In this document: positions 8,715-18,017 of the stretch, piece by piece
How positions within the stretch are numbered: position 1 is the stretch's first letter
Layout: every line of letters starts with the position of its first letter
DNA from: Crenarchaeota archaeon 13_1_40CM_3_52_17
GTDB taxonomy: Archaea; Thermoproteota; Bathyarchaeia; 40CM-2-53-6
Assembly: GCA_001918745.1 (NCBI GenBank)
Contig: MNGN01000001.1
Coordinates: forward strand, 1 to 45,739
Direction: 5' to 3'
Length of the DNA stretch: 45,739 nt
Translations under genes and position numbers: made by a program
The notes under the pieces: model-generated
The model's input: only the letters and a program-made list of their open reading frames with translations
Told to the model about the DNA's origin: nothing
The model's database searches: none

Positions 8715-9407
8715 ATGACACAGATTGAAAATGCTCTAAAGACCGAGACTCGCAGGTCCCCTGACACAGTTACCCGGACATTCCGCATAGATCGCGACGT
8801 TGACAGGAAGATGGAAGGGCTTTCCTCTGAAGGAAGAGTCAGCATGAATCAGATGGCCAATAAAGCACTCAGAAGGTACGTTGAATGGGAGGTCAACGCT
8901 GAGAAGTTCGGAACTGTCACGACCTCAGCCAGCACTATCAGGAAGTTCTTCGACTACCTGACCATTGAGCAGGCGAAGGAGATGGGGAGCTGGTGGGGAG
9001 AAAACCAGGCTCCAGGAATCATAACCTTCTGGTTCAAGAAATTCGACTTCGACAGCGTCCTGAAAGCACTGGAATTCCTCGGCGCCCAGTACGGCCGAGC
9101 CTTCACCTCTGACTACGCATTCGACGGCAGAAGCCACACACTCATTGTCAAACACGACATGGGCCTCAAAGCGAGCGTATTCTACGCCGAGGCCGTGAAA
9201 GCAGCATTCTCCCATCTTGGGTTAGGGACCGACATATTCGTCACTGACGACCAGGTTATCGCCATAAGCCCCCCGGATCCAGCCCACCCGTTGAACAGGT
9301 CCTATGAGGGAGCCGCCGACCTGAAATATCCAACGAGTGCAACGAGCAGGCCCATTCCAAAGCTTCGCAGAGGACAACGGGCAGACACGGAAAACCGCGA
9401 AGATTGA
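8715..9407 (+). CDS. Ribbon-helix-helix-like N-terminal protein, paralog 2
   Basis: TRTFRIDRDVDRKMEGLSSEGRVSMNQMANKALRRYVEWE; collinear similarity to the 7793-8473 product. Confidence 0.75.
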   Translation: MTQIENALKTETRRSPDTVTRTFRIDRDVDRKMEGLSSEGRVSMNQMANKALRRYVEWEVNAEKFGTVTTSASTIRKFFDYLTIEQAKEMGSWWGENQAPGIITFWFKKFDFDSVLKALEFLGAQYGRAFTSDYAFDGRSHTLIVKHDMGLKASVFYAEAVKAAFSHLGLGTDIFVTDDQVIAISPPDPAHPLNRSYEGAADLKYPTSATSRPIPKLRRGQRADTENRED

Positions 9408-9528
9408 AGGATTAAGACCCGGTCTCCCTTCCAAAAACGAAACCATCAACGGCGACTAGCGTAACGAGCCTCTCGGCTTAGTAGTTCGACTTTTAGGCGG
9501 AGTACGATCAGGATGGCGAAGATTGCAC

Positions 9529-9948
9529 TTACTTTCCGCCGAGTCCCCACCCAGCTTTGAAGGTCGGGTTGATCCTTACGAAGGGCGCTTCGCCTTCTTT
9601 CCATGGGTCGCGTTTTACCCAGTCTAGTTTGGAATGGAATATCTTGTAGAGGTTTCGGTACTCTTCTCCCTTTTCGATAATTGAGACAGAGCCGCTGATC
9701 AGGAGCAGTTTCTGGGTCCCAGCTGTGTCAACTAATATTGCGGCGTGGGGATTTTCTCTCAGGTTTTTGAGCTTCCTGGTTCCGTAGTCAGTTACAATGT
9801 AGGGTGAACCCTCATGCCAGACGTAAGAGACCGGTACGACGTGCGGCTCGCCTTTCTTGGATGCTGTCGCGAATCTGCACAGTTCGTTCTGTTCTAGAAA
9901 CCTAATCTCTTTTTCTGTTAGCTTAACTGGGTCTTCGGTTCTTTTCAA
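9529..9948 (-). CDS. Pyridoxamine 5'-phosphate oxidase-family (PPOX, FMN/F420-binding split barrel) protein
   Basis: LCRFATASKKGEPHVVPVSYVW...TRKLKNLRENPHAAILVD. Confidence 0.8.
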   Translation of the reverse strand: MKRTEDPVKLTEKEIRFLEQNELCRFATASKKGEPHVVPVSYVWHEGSPYIVTDYGTRKLKNLRENPHAAILVDTAGTQKLLLISGSVSIIEKGEEYRNLYKIFHSKLDWVKRDPWKEGEAPFVRINPTFKAGWGLGGK

Positions 9949-10041
9949 TTTCAGAATATCCCGGGATGGGTTAACTGGGATTTCAAGCTATGCGTTCGGG
10001 AACGGGAAGAACTTTCGATCCGCTAGAAGTCTCATTGATTG

Positions 10042-10152
10042 TGGCGGGCCCGCGGGGATTCGAACCCCGGACCTACAGCTCAACCCGCTCCGAGGCATAG
10101 GGGGTTCGGCCAGAAGTGGACTGCCGCTCTATCCAGGCTGAGCTACGGGCCC
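10042..10152 (-). tRNA. tRNA of uncertain isotype (Arg-like body), intron-containing, CCA encoded
   Basis: GGGCCCG/CGGGCCC acceptor, GCTCAGCCTGGATAGAGC D-arm, CGGGG-TTCGAAT-CCCCG T-arm, GCCA end; 56 nt between D-stem and T-stem, about 33 nt more than needed. Confidence 0.7.
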
Positions 10153-10274
10153 GAAAGTGTTGGCTATGGTGAATCCTAGTTAATTGTTCCTAAGAATACA
10201 GGGTTGGAGTGTGGGCCGATAAGGATCCAAAGCTACTGAAACGACGCTTGACTCAATATCACGGCCTTTGCGAC

Positions 10275-10499
10275 TTAGTCTTGTTTGGCGAAAAACTCCT
10301 TCGGATCTACCACATGAACACGTTTTCCCTTCTTCACAAGTTCCTCAGCCACCTTCGCATTACTCGTGAAGAAACAACCGTCCCCGGTGAAGAACCTCAA
10401 TGTTCCATGGGACGATTCGTTGCAGATCATGAAATTCGCCATTGACTTGTCATCATCAAGGTCTCCTCCGCAGATCGGACACTTGAACTCAACCCACAT
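10275..10499 (-). CDS. Small zinc-ribbon-like protein
   Basis: FKCPICGGDL N-terminus, 74 aa. Confidence 0.5.
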   Translation of the reverse strand: MWVEFKCPICGGDLDDDKSMANFMICNESSHGTLRFFTGDGCFFTSNAKVAEELVKKGKRVHVVDPKEFFAKQD

Positions 10500-10513
10500 G
10501 GCTATTTCCTACG

Positions 10514-11017
10514 TTGCGTGTGGCCGACGCTAGGCCTATAAAGGAAAATCCTGACAGGAAACCCGTTGAGTTCATAATGCCCGACGATAAGATAGTGATC
10601 AAGACAAAGCACGGAGAACTCAGCCTTGAACAGCTAGCAGAGGCTCAACACGGTATGGCGCATCTGATGAAGGAGGTTGGAGAAAGGTATCACGTTCTTT
10701 ACTACGCCGCGAAAGCGCTCAACTGGAAGCTGGCACAGTACCAGCTCAACCAGGTCATAGCCCTCTTCAGAATAGGCGCCACTCTCAGGCCAAAGTTCAC
10801 CGAGGACTTGAACGGTTTCGTCAAAACACATTTTCATCCCATGACTGAAGCCATTCGCCTACAAGACTGGAGGAGGTTTGAAGAGGCCTTCAAGAAAGGA
10901 ATCCACGGCAGCGATCAATTCCACGAAAAATACGGATACGGCTACATCCATTTCGTCTTACCGGCGAATCCGCCGGAGATGTACGACTTGAACCCCGACA
11001 CGTCGCCGACCGGTTAG
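10514..11017 (+). CDS. Hypothetical protein
   Basis: 167 aa, helical, good coding character; divergent from 10499(-). Confidence 0.65.
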   Translation: MRVADARPIKENPDRKPVEFIMPDDKIVIKTKHGELSLEQLAEAQHGMAHLMKEVGERYHVLYYAAKALNWKLAQYQLNQVIALFRIGATLRPKFTEDLNGFVKTHFHPMTEAIRLQDWRRFEEAFKKGIHGSDQFHEKYGYGYIHFVLPANPPEMYDLNPDTSPTG

Positions 11018-11305
11018 GGATTCCGCTTTTCTTATCTAGATTATCCTGGCTCAGTCGCCGCAGGGAGCGCTATCCTGCTGCCGCGGTCACATGAATGAGC
11101 CTAGCCCTGGTTTCTCTTCTGACGCGTCTCCGTCTCAGATTCCTACCCCTCGAACGAAAGCCCATCATTGTACGGTTCCCTCACATCATCAAAGACCCTA
11201 ATATACCAAGCTGAGGCGCGGACGTTCCCATTCTAATTTCTCCAATGTGCGAGGGAAGAAACGAATGAGATTTGTTCTTGTCGCGAAAATCGGACCAATC
11301 CGGGT

Positions 11306-12622
11306 TCATTGGAGGGCCTTTTGGATCTCGTCAACTACGGATGATAGCTTGATATTTTTTTCTTGGCCTGTTTTCATATCCTTCAAGCGTACGCTTCCTT
11401 CCTTGATCTCTCGGGGGCCGAGGACTAGAGCTATTCTGACCTTCAAAGAGTCAGCGTATTCCATCTGTTTGCTGAGGGGGCGCTGTTTGAGGTCGTAGTC
11501 GGCCCTGATGCCTTGGCCTCGAAGTTGTTGGACGATTTTCACGGCCTCATTCCATACGGTTTCGTTGACCGTGACAACGAAGATCTGTGGGCTTTGTTGG
11601 GTGTCGGGGAAAAGGTCTTTCCGCTCTAAGGACAGCATGAGGCGTTCGAAGCCGCCAGCTACTCCTGTTGCTGGCATGTCTCGTTTTCCATAGATCTTGC
11701 ATAGCTTGTCGAAGCGGCCGCCTCCGAAAATCGCGCCCACGTCTTCTCCGTCTCTGTCGTAGCCCTCGAAAACCGTTCCGTCGTAGTAGCTTATTCCGCG
11801 GACGATTCCAAGGTCGATCTTGATCCTGTGTTTCTTTCCAAGGGATTCTACTCTGTCGATTGTTCCTGAGAGTTCCTTGAATCCCTGGTGGATCATCTCG
11901 CCTTTGGGCAGCTTGTTCTCCAGTTCCCCGAGGACTGTGCCTGGTTCTCCACCAATATCGGTAAAGCCGAGGATTCGCTTGACCTTGTCTTTTGACAAGC
12001 CTGCTCGGGTGAATTCTCGTTCTGCCTGTTCCGCACCGATCTTACCCATCTTGTCGATTATCCGGATGAGCTGATCGAGATCGTTCTGCGACTGGATTCC
12101 TAGACCTCGCAGGAAGCCTTCTACAAGCTTTCGGTTACTGATCTTGACGATGTGGTCTTTGAGGCCGACTGATTCTAGAATGTCGGAGCCTAGTGCGATG
12201 ATCTCCGCATCGGCTGTCGGTTCTGCGGCTCCGTAGATCTCCGCATCCCATTGGGTGTGGTATCGGTACCTTGCGAACTGCGGTTCATCGTATCGCCATA
12301 CTCCTCCGATGCACGAGATCTTGATCGGTTCGGGGAGGTCGAACCTGTTTGCGACCATCCGGGTCATGCCGACTGTGAGGTCGAATCGTAGTCCGAGGTT
12401 TCGCTCTGCTTTGTCTTTGAACCAATAGATTTCATCTCTGACGCCTGGGCCTGATTTTGCCTCCAGGGTTTCCAAGTTTTCTACAGGGCTGGGCTCTAGC
12501 ATCTGGAATCCATAGTTCCAGAGTACCTGTCGGATCTTGTCAGTGAGCCAGATCCTGCGTGCCATCTCTTCCGGCTCAATGTCTTTCATGCCTCGTGGAA
12601 GGGTGAATTCTGTTGTCGACAA
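11306..12622 (-). CDS. hisS: Histidyl-tRNA synthetase
   Basis: FTLPRGMKDIEPEE, RYDEPQFARYRYHTQWDAEIYG, GGGRFDKL, class II aaRS motifs. Confidence 0.95.
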   Translation of the reverse strand: MSTTEFTLPRGMKDIEPEEMARRIWLTDKIRQVLWNYGFQMLEPSPVENLETLEAKSGPGVRDEIYWFKDKAERNLGLRFDLTVGMTRMVANRFDLPEPIKISCIGGVWRYDEPQFARYRYHTQWDAEIYGAAEPTADAEIIALGSDILESVGLKDHIVKISNRKLVEGFLRGLGIQSQNDLDQLIRIIDKMGKIGAEQAEREFTRAGLSKDKVKRILGFTDIGGEPGTVLGELENKLPKGEMIHQGFKELSGTIDRVESLGKKHRIKIDLGIVRGISYYDGTVFEGYDRDGEDVGAIFGGGRFDKLCKIYGKRDMPATGVAGGFERLMLSLERKDLFPDTQQSPQIFVVTVNETVWNEAVKIVQQLRGQGIRADYDLKQRPLSKQMEYADSLKVRIALVLGPREIKEGSVRLKDMKTGQEKNIKLSSVVDEIQKALQ

Positions 12623-12648
12623 CGTGCTGTGTTTCTCCTTCCGGGAGA

Positions 12649-13167
12649 TTATTTTCCTTCGAAGTGTTCAGTGTTCAATGTATAATAGACGATGTCTGTT
12701 CGTCTGTCGATTACGGCTAGGACTAGGTCTTTGCCTTCTTTGTTCGCTTTTGCCGAGAGTCTCGCGAGCTTTTCGAGTGTGGATTCTCCTCCTTCGAAGA
12801 CGATCGAGACCTGTCGGCGTGTGGCTCCTTTTCCAAAGGTTTCGAAGTCGAAGCCTTCTTCAGACTCTCGGACCAGATAGCCTCGGTCTCGAAGATCCCT
12901 GTATACCAAGTATTTCGTCCATATTGTTGACTTGCCAGTTGATACCTTTGTGACGAGATTCTGAAGCGTCTTCTCCTTTCCCGTCTTCTCGTCTGTTACA
13001 TGGGCGCGTCGTTTCTCGACAAGATAGAATGTTTCGTAAGGGCTTAGGAAGAGTTTGTCATTTACCAGGGTTCCGAACGCTTTCTCCCGGAGTTCCATGA
13101 GTTTCTCCGGTTCTTTCAGGTAGATCTTGTTCTTGGAGAGGAAAGCTTCGAGAACTTCTAGTGTCAT
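12649..13167 (-). CDS. tRNA intron endonuclease-like protein (EndA family, probably non-catalytic subunit)
   Basis: SPYETFYLVEK, KYLVYRDLRDRGYLV, LVLAVIDRRTDIVYYTL match EndA; expected Tyr is Phe (DFETFGKG) and expected His not seen (ATRRQVSIVF). Confidence 0.8.
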   Translation of the reverse strand: MTLEVLEAFLSKNKIYLKEPEKLMELREKAFGTLVNDKLFLSPYETFYLVEKRRAHVTDEKTGKEKTLQNLVTKVSTGKSTIWTKYLVYRDLRDRGYLVRESEEGFDFETFGKGATRRQVSIVFEGGESTLEKLARLSAKANKEGKDLVLAVIDRRTDIVYYTLNTEHFEGK

Positions 13168-13229
13168 CAAGCAATCGCACCTAGATGTGGTTTGAAACCG
13201 GTCAAAGCCGGGCAGGCGTCTATAAAGGC

Positions 13230-14315
13230 ATGCGAACAACTAGGATCGACAAACGGAGGTTTGAGAAAATGGCTGGGAGAGAACGAGTCTCGCTTGAGCC
13301 CGTGCGTTGGAAGAATGGGGTGCTGGAGGCGATTGACACGACAAAGCTGCCCGGTAGATTGGTGTATGTTCGTATGCGAACAGTTGATCAGGTTTGTTCG
13401 GCGATCCGCTCTATGAAAGTCAGGGGGGCGCCGTTGATCGGCGTCGTTGGCGCTTATGGTTTGGTCTTAGCGGCGATGAATCTCAGGAGCGGTGATTTGA
13501 AGCAGGCTCGATCACAGCTTCGCAAGTCGGCTGACGCTCTGATCTTAACGAGGCCGACTGGGGTGAATCTTCGCTGGGCTGTTGAGCGAGTCTTCAAAGC
13601 GTCTTCTCGTGTCAACTCAGTTGGCTTATTCGGCGATGAGTTGAGGCGGGAGGCTGATGCGATTCTTCGCGAGGAGCTTGAGTCCGCTCACAAGATCGGA
13701 CGCTTTGGCGCGGCTTTGATTGAAGATGAGGATACTGTTCTGACGCATTGCAATGCTGGGGCTCTGGCGACCGCGGGATATGGAACAGCGTTGGCGGTGG
13801 TCCGGTCCGCGGTTGAACAAGGGAAGAGAGTGTCTGTAATCGCGACAGAGACGAGACCATTGTTGCAAGGGTCGAGGCTCACAGCGTTTGAGCTGGCGCG
13901 GGACGGGATTCCAGTCCGCGTGATTGTTGATAGTGCGGCCGCACAGCTAATGGCTCAGGGAGTGGTGGACAAGATCGTTGTCGGTGCGGATAGGATCTTG
14001 GGAACAGGGCATGTTACGAACAAGATCGGGACGTTGCCAATCGCGCTTGCCGCCAAATTCTATGGCGTTCCGTTCTACGTCGCAGCTCCAGCATCAACGC
14101 TGGACTTGGTGACGGATGTGTCTCAGGTGGTTATTGAGGAACGGGATCAACAAGAGGTATTGTTGATCGGAGGGAGGCGTTTTGCGCCGAGCAACGTGGA
14201 GGCTCTGAACCCGGCCTTCGACATCACTCCGCCAGAACTGGTAACTGGGATTGTGACGGATCGCGGTGTGGTATGTCAGCCGTTCGCTGAGAATATTCGG
14301 GTTCTGTTTGGCTGA
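13230..14315 (+). CDS. mtnA: S-methyl-5-thioribose-1-phosphate isomerase family (MtnA-like)
   Basis: MKVRGAPLIGVVGAYGL, RPTGVNLRWAVER, HCNAGALATAGYGTAL, ETRPLLQGSRLTAFEL, VVGADRI. Start at 13230 or 13269. Confidence 0.88.
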   Translation: MRTTRIDKRRFEKMAGRERVSLEPVRWKNGVLEAIDTTKLPGRLVYVRMRTVDQVCSAIRSMKVRGAPLIGVVGAYGLVLAAMNLRSGDLKQARSQLRKSADALILTRPTGVNLRWAVERVFKASSRVNSVGLFGDELRREADAILREELESAHKIGRFGAALIEDEDTVLTHCNAGALATAGYGTALAVVRSAVEQGKRVSVIATETRPLLQGSRLTAFELARDGIPVRVIVDSAAAQLMAQGVVDKIVVGADRILGTGHVTNKIGTLPIALAAKFYGVPFYVAAPASTLDLVTDVSQVVIEERDQQEVLLIGGRRFAPSNVEALNPAFDITPPELVTGIVTDRGVVCQPFAENIRVLFG

Positions 14316-14327
14316 TCGCTTGGAGGG

Positions 14328-14551
14328 GGCGCGGTGCGCGACTTGAGTAGGCCCCCGGGGCCCTGGAAATCACCCGTATCCGATCTCGATACCGTTTCAG
14401 TAATAGTTTTCGACGCCGATTCCAAAACCCGTTTCAAAACTAATTTCAGTGTTCGTTTCAATTACCGTTTCAAGAACCGTTTCAGGATCGCGATTTCAAT
14501 ACCTGTTTCGAATACCGGGATTTCAGCATCGTTTCCAAGAATTGAATTCAG
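14328..14551 (+). repeat. Dispersed repeat, copy A (GC-rich head plus degenerate ~12-nt array)
   Basis: GGCGCGGTGCGCGACTTGAGTAGGCCCCCGGGGCCCTGGAAAT, then ACCGTTTCAGTA, CCCGTTTCAAAA, CTAATTTCAGTG, TTCGTTTCAATT, ACCGTTTCAAGA, ACCGTTTCAGGAT units. Confidence 0.75.
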
Positions 14552-14709
14552 ATCGAGAAAAATGCTGGTGAGCGGTCGGTTGGAAAGAGGTGGGTAGGAA
14601 TGGGCAGATTCTTTGCCGGTTCATTGATTCATCGGATAGAACTCTTTCTTCCTGGGCTCATCCCAGGATATTCTAACTCTATACCTTTTCTACTGAGAAA
14701 TAGTAGGGT

Positions 14710-15528
14710 TCAGGCGGATATTTCCCGAACTTCTCTCGTTTCTCGCGACTCTTTCTCCTTCTCCTTAGGCTCCTTCTTGATAACCGGGGTCACCACCTCC
14801 ACAGGCACGTTTCCAGCCGACTCTATCCGAGCCTTCCAGTCAGTCCCAATCGAGACGAGAGCATAGATTCCTATGACCTCCGCCTTTGCCTTCTGAATGA
14901 TCTTCATCATCGCCCGCTGCGTCTCCCCACTATCGATTATGTCATCGACGATGAGTACGCAGTCCGTTTTCTTGATCGCATCCCGCGGAACGAACAAGCT
15001 CAACACAACAGCAGTCTTTGGAGGCACGAAAATTTCCTCGATAAACTCCCGCACTCCAACCTCTCTCTGCTTCTTGGCGACAAGCAATCCCACGCCGAGC
15101 CGGTGAGCGAGGAGAGTTGCGAGCGGTATTCCGTCAACCGCCGCAGTCATGATCTTTGTAACTCTCTTTCCAGCAAACTTGCCCACTGCATGTTGGACGG
15201 CTCGTTCCATCAGCATCGTGTCTCCTATGATGGCGGTGTTGTCGAAATATCCTCCGTCGTCAAAGTGAATTCTTTCTAGGAGTTCCTTGTCTAAACTCAT
15301 GTACCTCTGTAGAGTCTTGTTGATCTCTTCTGCTCTCTCAGCTGTCGGCAAGACATGTCCTTTTACATACCGGCTGAGAACTGTTTCAGGTAGGTGAACC
15401 ATTGCCGAGAGTTCTCGATACGTGAACCGTTGCTTGGCGAGGTTGAGCAGTTCGATCGTCATGAGTTTGTATTTGAGATCTAGAATGCGTGAAGTGTCCT
15501 TCATTTCTTGTATCGGCCCCTTAGCCAC
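14710..15528 (-). CDS. HTH-domain phosphoribosyltransferase (PyrE-like / GfcR-type)
   Basis: N-terminal HTH (FTYRELSAMVHLPETVLSRYVKGHVLP); PRPP motif VLIVDDIIDSGET. Confidence 0.85.
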   Translation of the reverse strand: MAKGPIQEMKDTSRILDLKYKLMTIELLNLAKQRFTYRELSAMVHLPETVLSRYVKGHVLPTAERAEEINKTLQRYMSLDKELLERIHFDDGGYFDNTAIIGDTMLMERAVQHAVGKFAGKRVTKIMTAAVDGIPLATLLAHRLGVGLLVAKKQREVGVREFIEEIFVPPKTAVVLSLFVPRDAIKKTDCVLIVDDIIDSGETQRAMMKIIQKAKAEVIGIYALVSIGTDWKARIESAGNVPVEVVTPVIKKEPKEKEKESRETREVREISA

Positions 15529-15552
15529 TCGTACCCTGTATAACGCTTTCCA

Positions 15553-16026
15553 TTATTTTGGCGTGCGTGATTTTTTTCTGCGACGACTCGCAACTACTCC
15601 AGTACTATTCTGGTAGCGGCCGGCGTACTTGTTGATCGCGGGCTTTCCAAGTCTTAGCAGGGAGAGCTGGATGAACCTCTCACCTTTTGCGAGATTGACA
15701 GCGCTGTCTCCGGAATTATAGAGACTGACAGTAAGCTGTCCGCGAAAGCCCGGGTCCACTAGAGCAAGACTTGCGAACAATCCTTCACGTGCCAGCGACG
15801 AGCGAAGATGTAAAAATCCGACAATACGATCAGACAGCTCGACCCTTTCCATGCTGGCCACAAGCGAATGCTGTTTCGGTCTTAGACGAACGTCCCGATC
15901 GATCCGCAGATCCACTCCTGCAGGGTTTATCCTGAATCCACGGGGAAAGATGGCCAGCTCACCCGTCTCCATCGCGGAAGTGATCTCCTTGTCCGAAAGC
16001 GCCATTGACAGATATCGCTCAACCAT
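15553..16026 (-). CDS. dcd: dCTP deaminase / dUTPase-family protein
   Basis: INPAGVDLRIDRDVRL, LRSSLAREGL, ALVDPGFRGQLTVSLYN. Confidence 0.85.
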   Translation of the reverse strand: MVERYLSMALSDKEITSAMETGELAIFPRGFRINPAGVDLRIDRDVRLRPKQHSLVASMERVELSDRIVGFLHLRSSLAREGLFASLALVDPGFRGQLTVSLYNSGDSAVNLAKGERFIQLSLLRLGKPAINKYAGRYQNSTGVVASRRRKKSRTPK

Positions 16027-16059
16027 CGCTCATTATTCAAAGCTTGGAATTGGGCTCGA

Positions 16060-16719
16060 TTGACTCAAAAATTGGCAGAACCAAACCTGGCTGAGAAACG
16101 GGTCTGGACCCGGGGAATGAGACACCTCAAGAAAAACGACCCTGCACTTGCAAGAATAATCAACCGCCTAGGACCCTATGAGTTTCAATTGGACGAGGAT
16201 CACTACGAGGCCCTCGTAGGCTCGATAATTTTCCAACAACTCGCCGGAGCCGCAGCGCGAGCAATACTCAACAGATTCAAACGAATCTTCGATGGCAGGA
16301 TTCCAAGGCCTCGCCAGTACCTTGACACAGAGGAGAGGCACTTGCGCGCAAGCGGATTATCCCCTCAGAAGATCAGATACATCCGAGACCTATCCGAGAG
16401 AATCGAGAACGGTGTCCTAGACCTCAAACGATTGTCCGAGCTTCGTAGCGAGGAAGTTGTGAAAGAACTCGATGAGGTAAAAGGGATCGGAAGATGGACC
16501 GCAGAGATGTTTCTCATCTTCGTCCTAGGACGAACAGACGTCCTTCCAGTCGACGATCTTGGGCTGAGGAAAGCTACCCAGAAAGTCTACAGATTAAGAA
16601 AACTACCGTCAAAAGAAAAATTCGAACAGTTGTCGAAAAATTGGCACCCCTACTGTTCCATTGCAACACTCTATCTCTGGAGGAGCCAGGAAAAACCGCA
16701 AGACCCGGTAAAATGGTGA
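16060..16719 (+). CDS. DNA-3-methyladenine glycosylase II (AlkA-type, HhH-GPD)
   Basis: ALVGSIIFQQLAGAAARAILNRF; LDEVKGIGRWTAEMFLIFVLGRTDVLPVDDLGLRKA. Confidence 0.92.
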   Translation: MTQKLAEPNLAEKRVWTRGMRHLKKNDPALARIINRLGPYEFQLDEDHYEALVGSIIFQQLAGAAARAILNRFKRIFDGRIPRPRQYLDTEERHLRASGLSPQKIRYIRDLSERIENGVLDLKRLSELRSEEVVKELDEVKGIGRWTAEMFLIFVLGRTDVLPVDDLGLRKATQKVYRLRKLPSKEKFEQLSKNWHPYCSIATLYLWRSQEKPQDPVKW

Positions 16720-16808
16720 CATGAGAAACAGGTGGAACAAAATCGTGTGCTATAGAAATCTTCAGGGATTCCCATGCGTAAATCGGGGTTGAAAACTCGC
16801 TAAGATCT

Positions 16809-17384
16809 CTAGCATAGTTCTCTGGACATTATCAGGCCGTCGAAGTACTTTCCACTTCTGAAGATTTTGTGAGGGATTATTCCTGCTTGATTGAATCCTG
16901 CTTTCTCATAGGCTCGTCTGGCCGTTTCGTTCGCGGCGAGAAACTCTACTTCGAGGGTCCTCAGTCCTGCACCGCGGCTTTCTCGGACGAGAGTCTCTAT
17001 GATCCTGCGTCCTATGCCCTGTCCTCTGTATTCACTGATCGTAGTTAGCCCCATGTGTCCATGGCGACGTGTGTCTTTGTATTTGCCCCGTGTAACCTCG
17101 CCATTTGCGATTACTTTTCCACTGAGTTCAGCAATTGCGTTGATGACCTCTCCTCTCTCTATCTCCACTAGGGTCTGTGATAGCCATTCGGCTTCTTCCT
17201 CGCGGGTGACCTTCTCATCAAATCCTGCATATAGGCCAGAGCTCGAGTCTCTCCGTTTCTCTTCCACAATGACATTAATGAACGACACAAGACGATCGAG
17301 ATCGTCCCACTTCATCACACGCAAAGTTACATGTTTTCTCTTAGGAGTAGTGAACCGTTCGTAGATATGACCAGGTTTTAACAA
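16809..17384 (-). CDS. GNAT-family N-acetyltransferase
   Basis: YRGQGIGRRIIETLVRESRGAGLRTLEVEFLAANETARRAYEKAGF. Confidence 0.9.
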   Translation of the reverse strand: MLKPGHIYERFTTPKRKHVTLRVMKWDDLDRLVSFINVIVEEKRRDSSSGLYAGFDEKVTREEEAEWLSQTLVEIERGEVINAIAELSGKVIANGEVTRGKYKDTRRHGHMGLTTISEYRGQGIGRRIIETLVRESRGAGLRTLEVEFLAANETARRAYEKAGFNQAGIIPHKIFRSGKYFDGLIMSRELC

Positions 17385-17402
17385 GGACCTCAGGCGCGTA
17401 AC

Positions 17403-17954
17403 TCACCAGACTATGCTGCATCCAAAGGGCGTTGTCTCGGATACTCGAACAGACTTGTCTGCGAGAAGATCGTCGATCGCGTTTCTCAGGTCGCTGACCG
17501 TTACTCGTTCGGGGTTTCTAGAGTCGTCTATTCGACCCCTGTAGCGAAACCTTCTTTCCTCATCTAGCAGAAACACATGGGGCGTGCAAATAGCCCCGTA
17601 GGCCCCCGCAACCGACCTGTCCTCATCCTTTACGTATGGAAAGTTGAAACCTTTCTCCTGAAATCTCAGGACCATTTCTGCATAGGTATCGGCCGGTGAG
17701 AGGTACGAGTTGTTTGAGTTCAGAGCCAGCAACTGGACTTTTTTCCCTGAGTAATCTCTTTGGATCTTGATCATGCGGTCTTGGCAAGCTTTCACTGTTG
17801 GGCAACCGTTTGAGATGAACAACAAAACGAGCAGTCTCTTATCCTGGAATGATGAAAGAGAGTAGCGCTCCCCGTCCACGCCGAGTAGGTTCCCGAAATC
17901 CGGAGCGCCCGCTCCTATTGTGGGGGTTTCTGTTCTGGCCTGGGGAAGCTCCAC
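17403..17954 (-). CDS. Thioredoxin-fold / AhpC-TSA-like protein
   Basis: FGNLLGVDGERYSLSSFQDKRLLVLLFISNGCPTVKACQDR...ICTPHVFLLDEERRFRYRGRIDDSR. Confidence 0.85.
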   Translation of the reverse strand: MELPQARTETPTIGAGAPDFGNLLGVDGERYSLSSFQDKRLLVLLFISNGCPTVKACQDRMIKIQRDYSGKKVQLLALNSNNSYLSPADTYAEMVLRFQEKGFNFPYVKDEDRSVAGAYGAICTPHVFLLDEERRFRYRGRIDDSRNPERVTVSDLRNAIDDLLADKSVRVSETTPFGCSIVW

Positions 17955-18017
17955 TTTCAGTACCTATGATACTCATCGGCCGTCGGTAACGGTTGATGAG
18001 CGCTAATTCTCGTCCGG

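Noticed and set aside
9857-10141. 94-aa plus-strand ORF containing GGPAGIRTPDLQLNPL
   Set aside because: Typical spurious translation of a tRNA gene on the opposite strand; overlaps the PPOX gene and tRNA.
14380-14551. Possible CRISPR array
   Set aside because: Units are only ~12-13 nt, degenerate and without spacers; no cas genes in the window.
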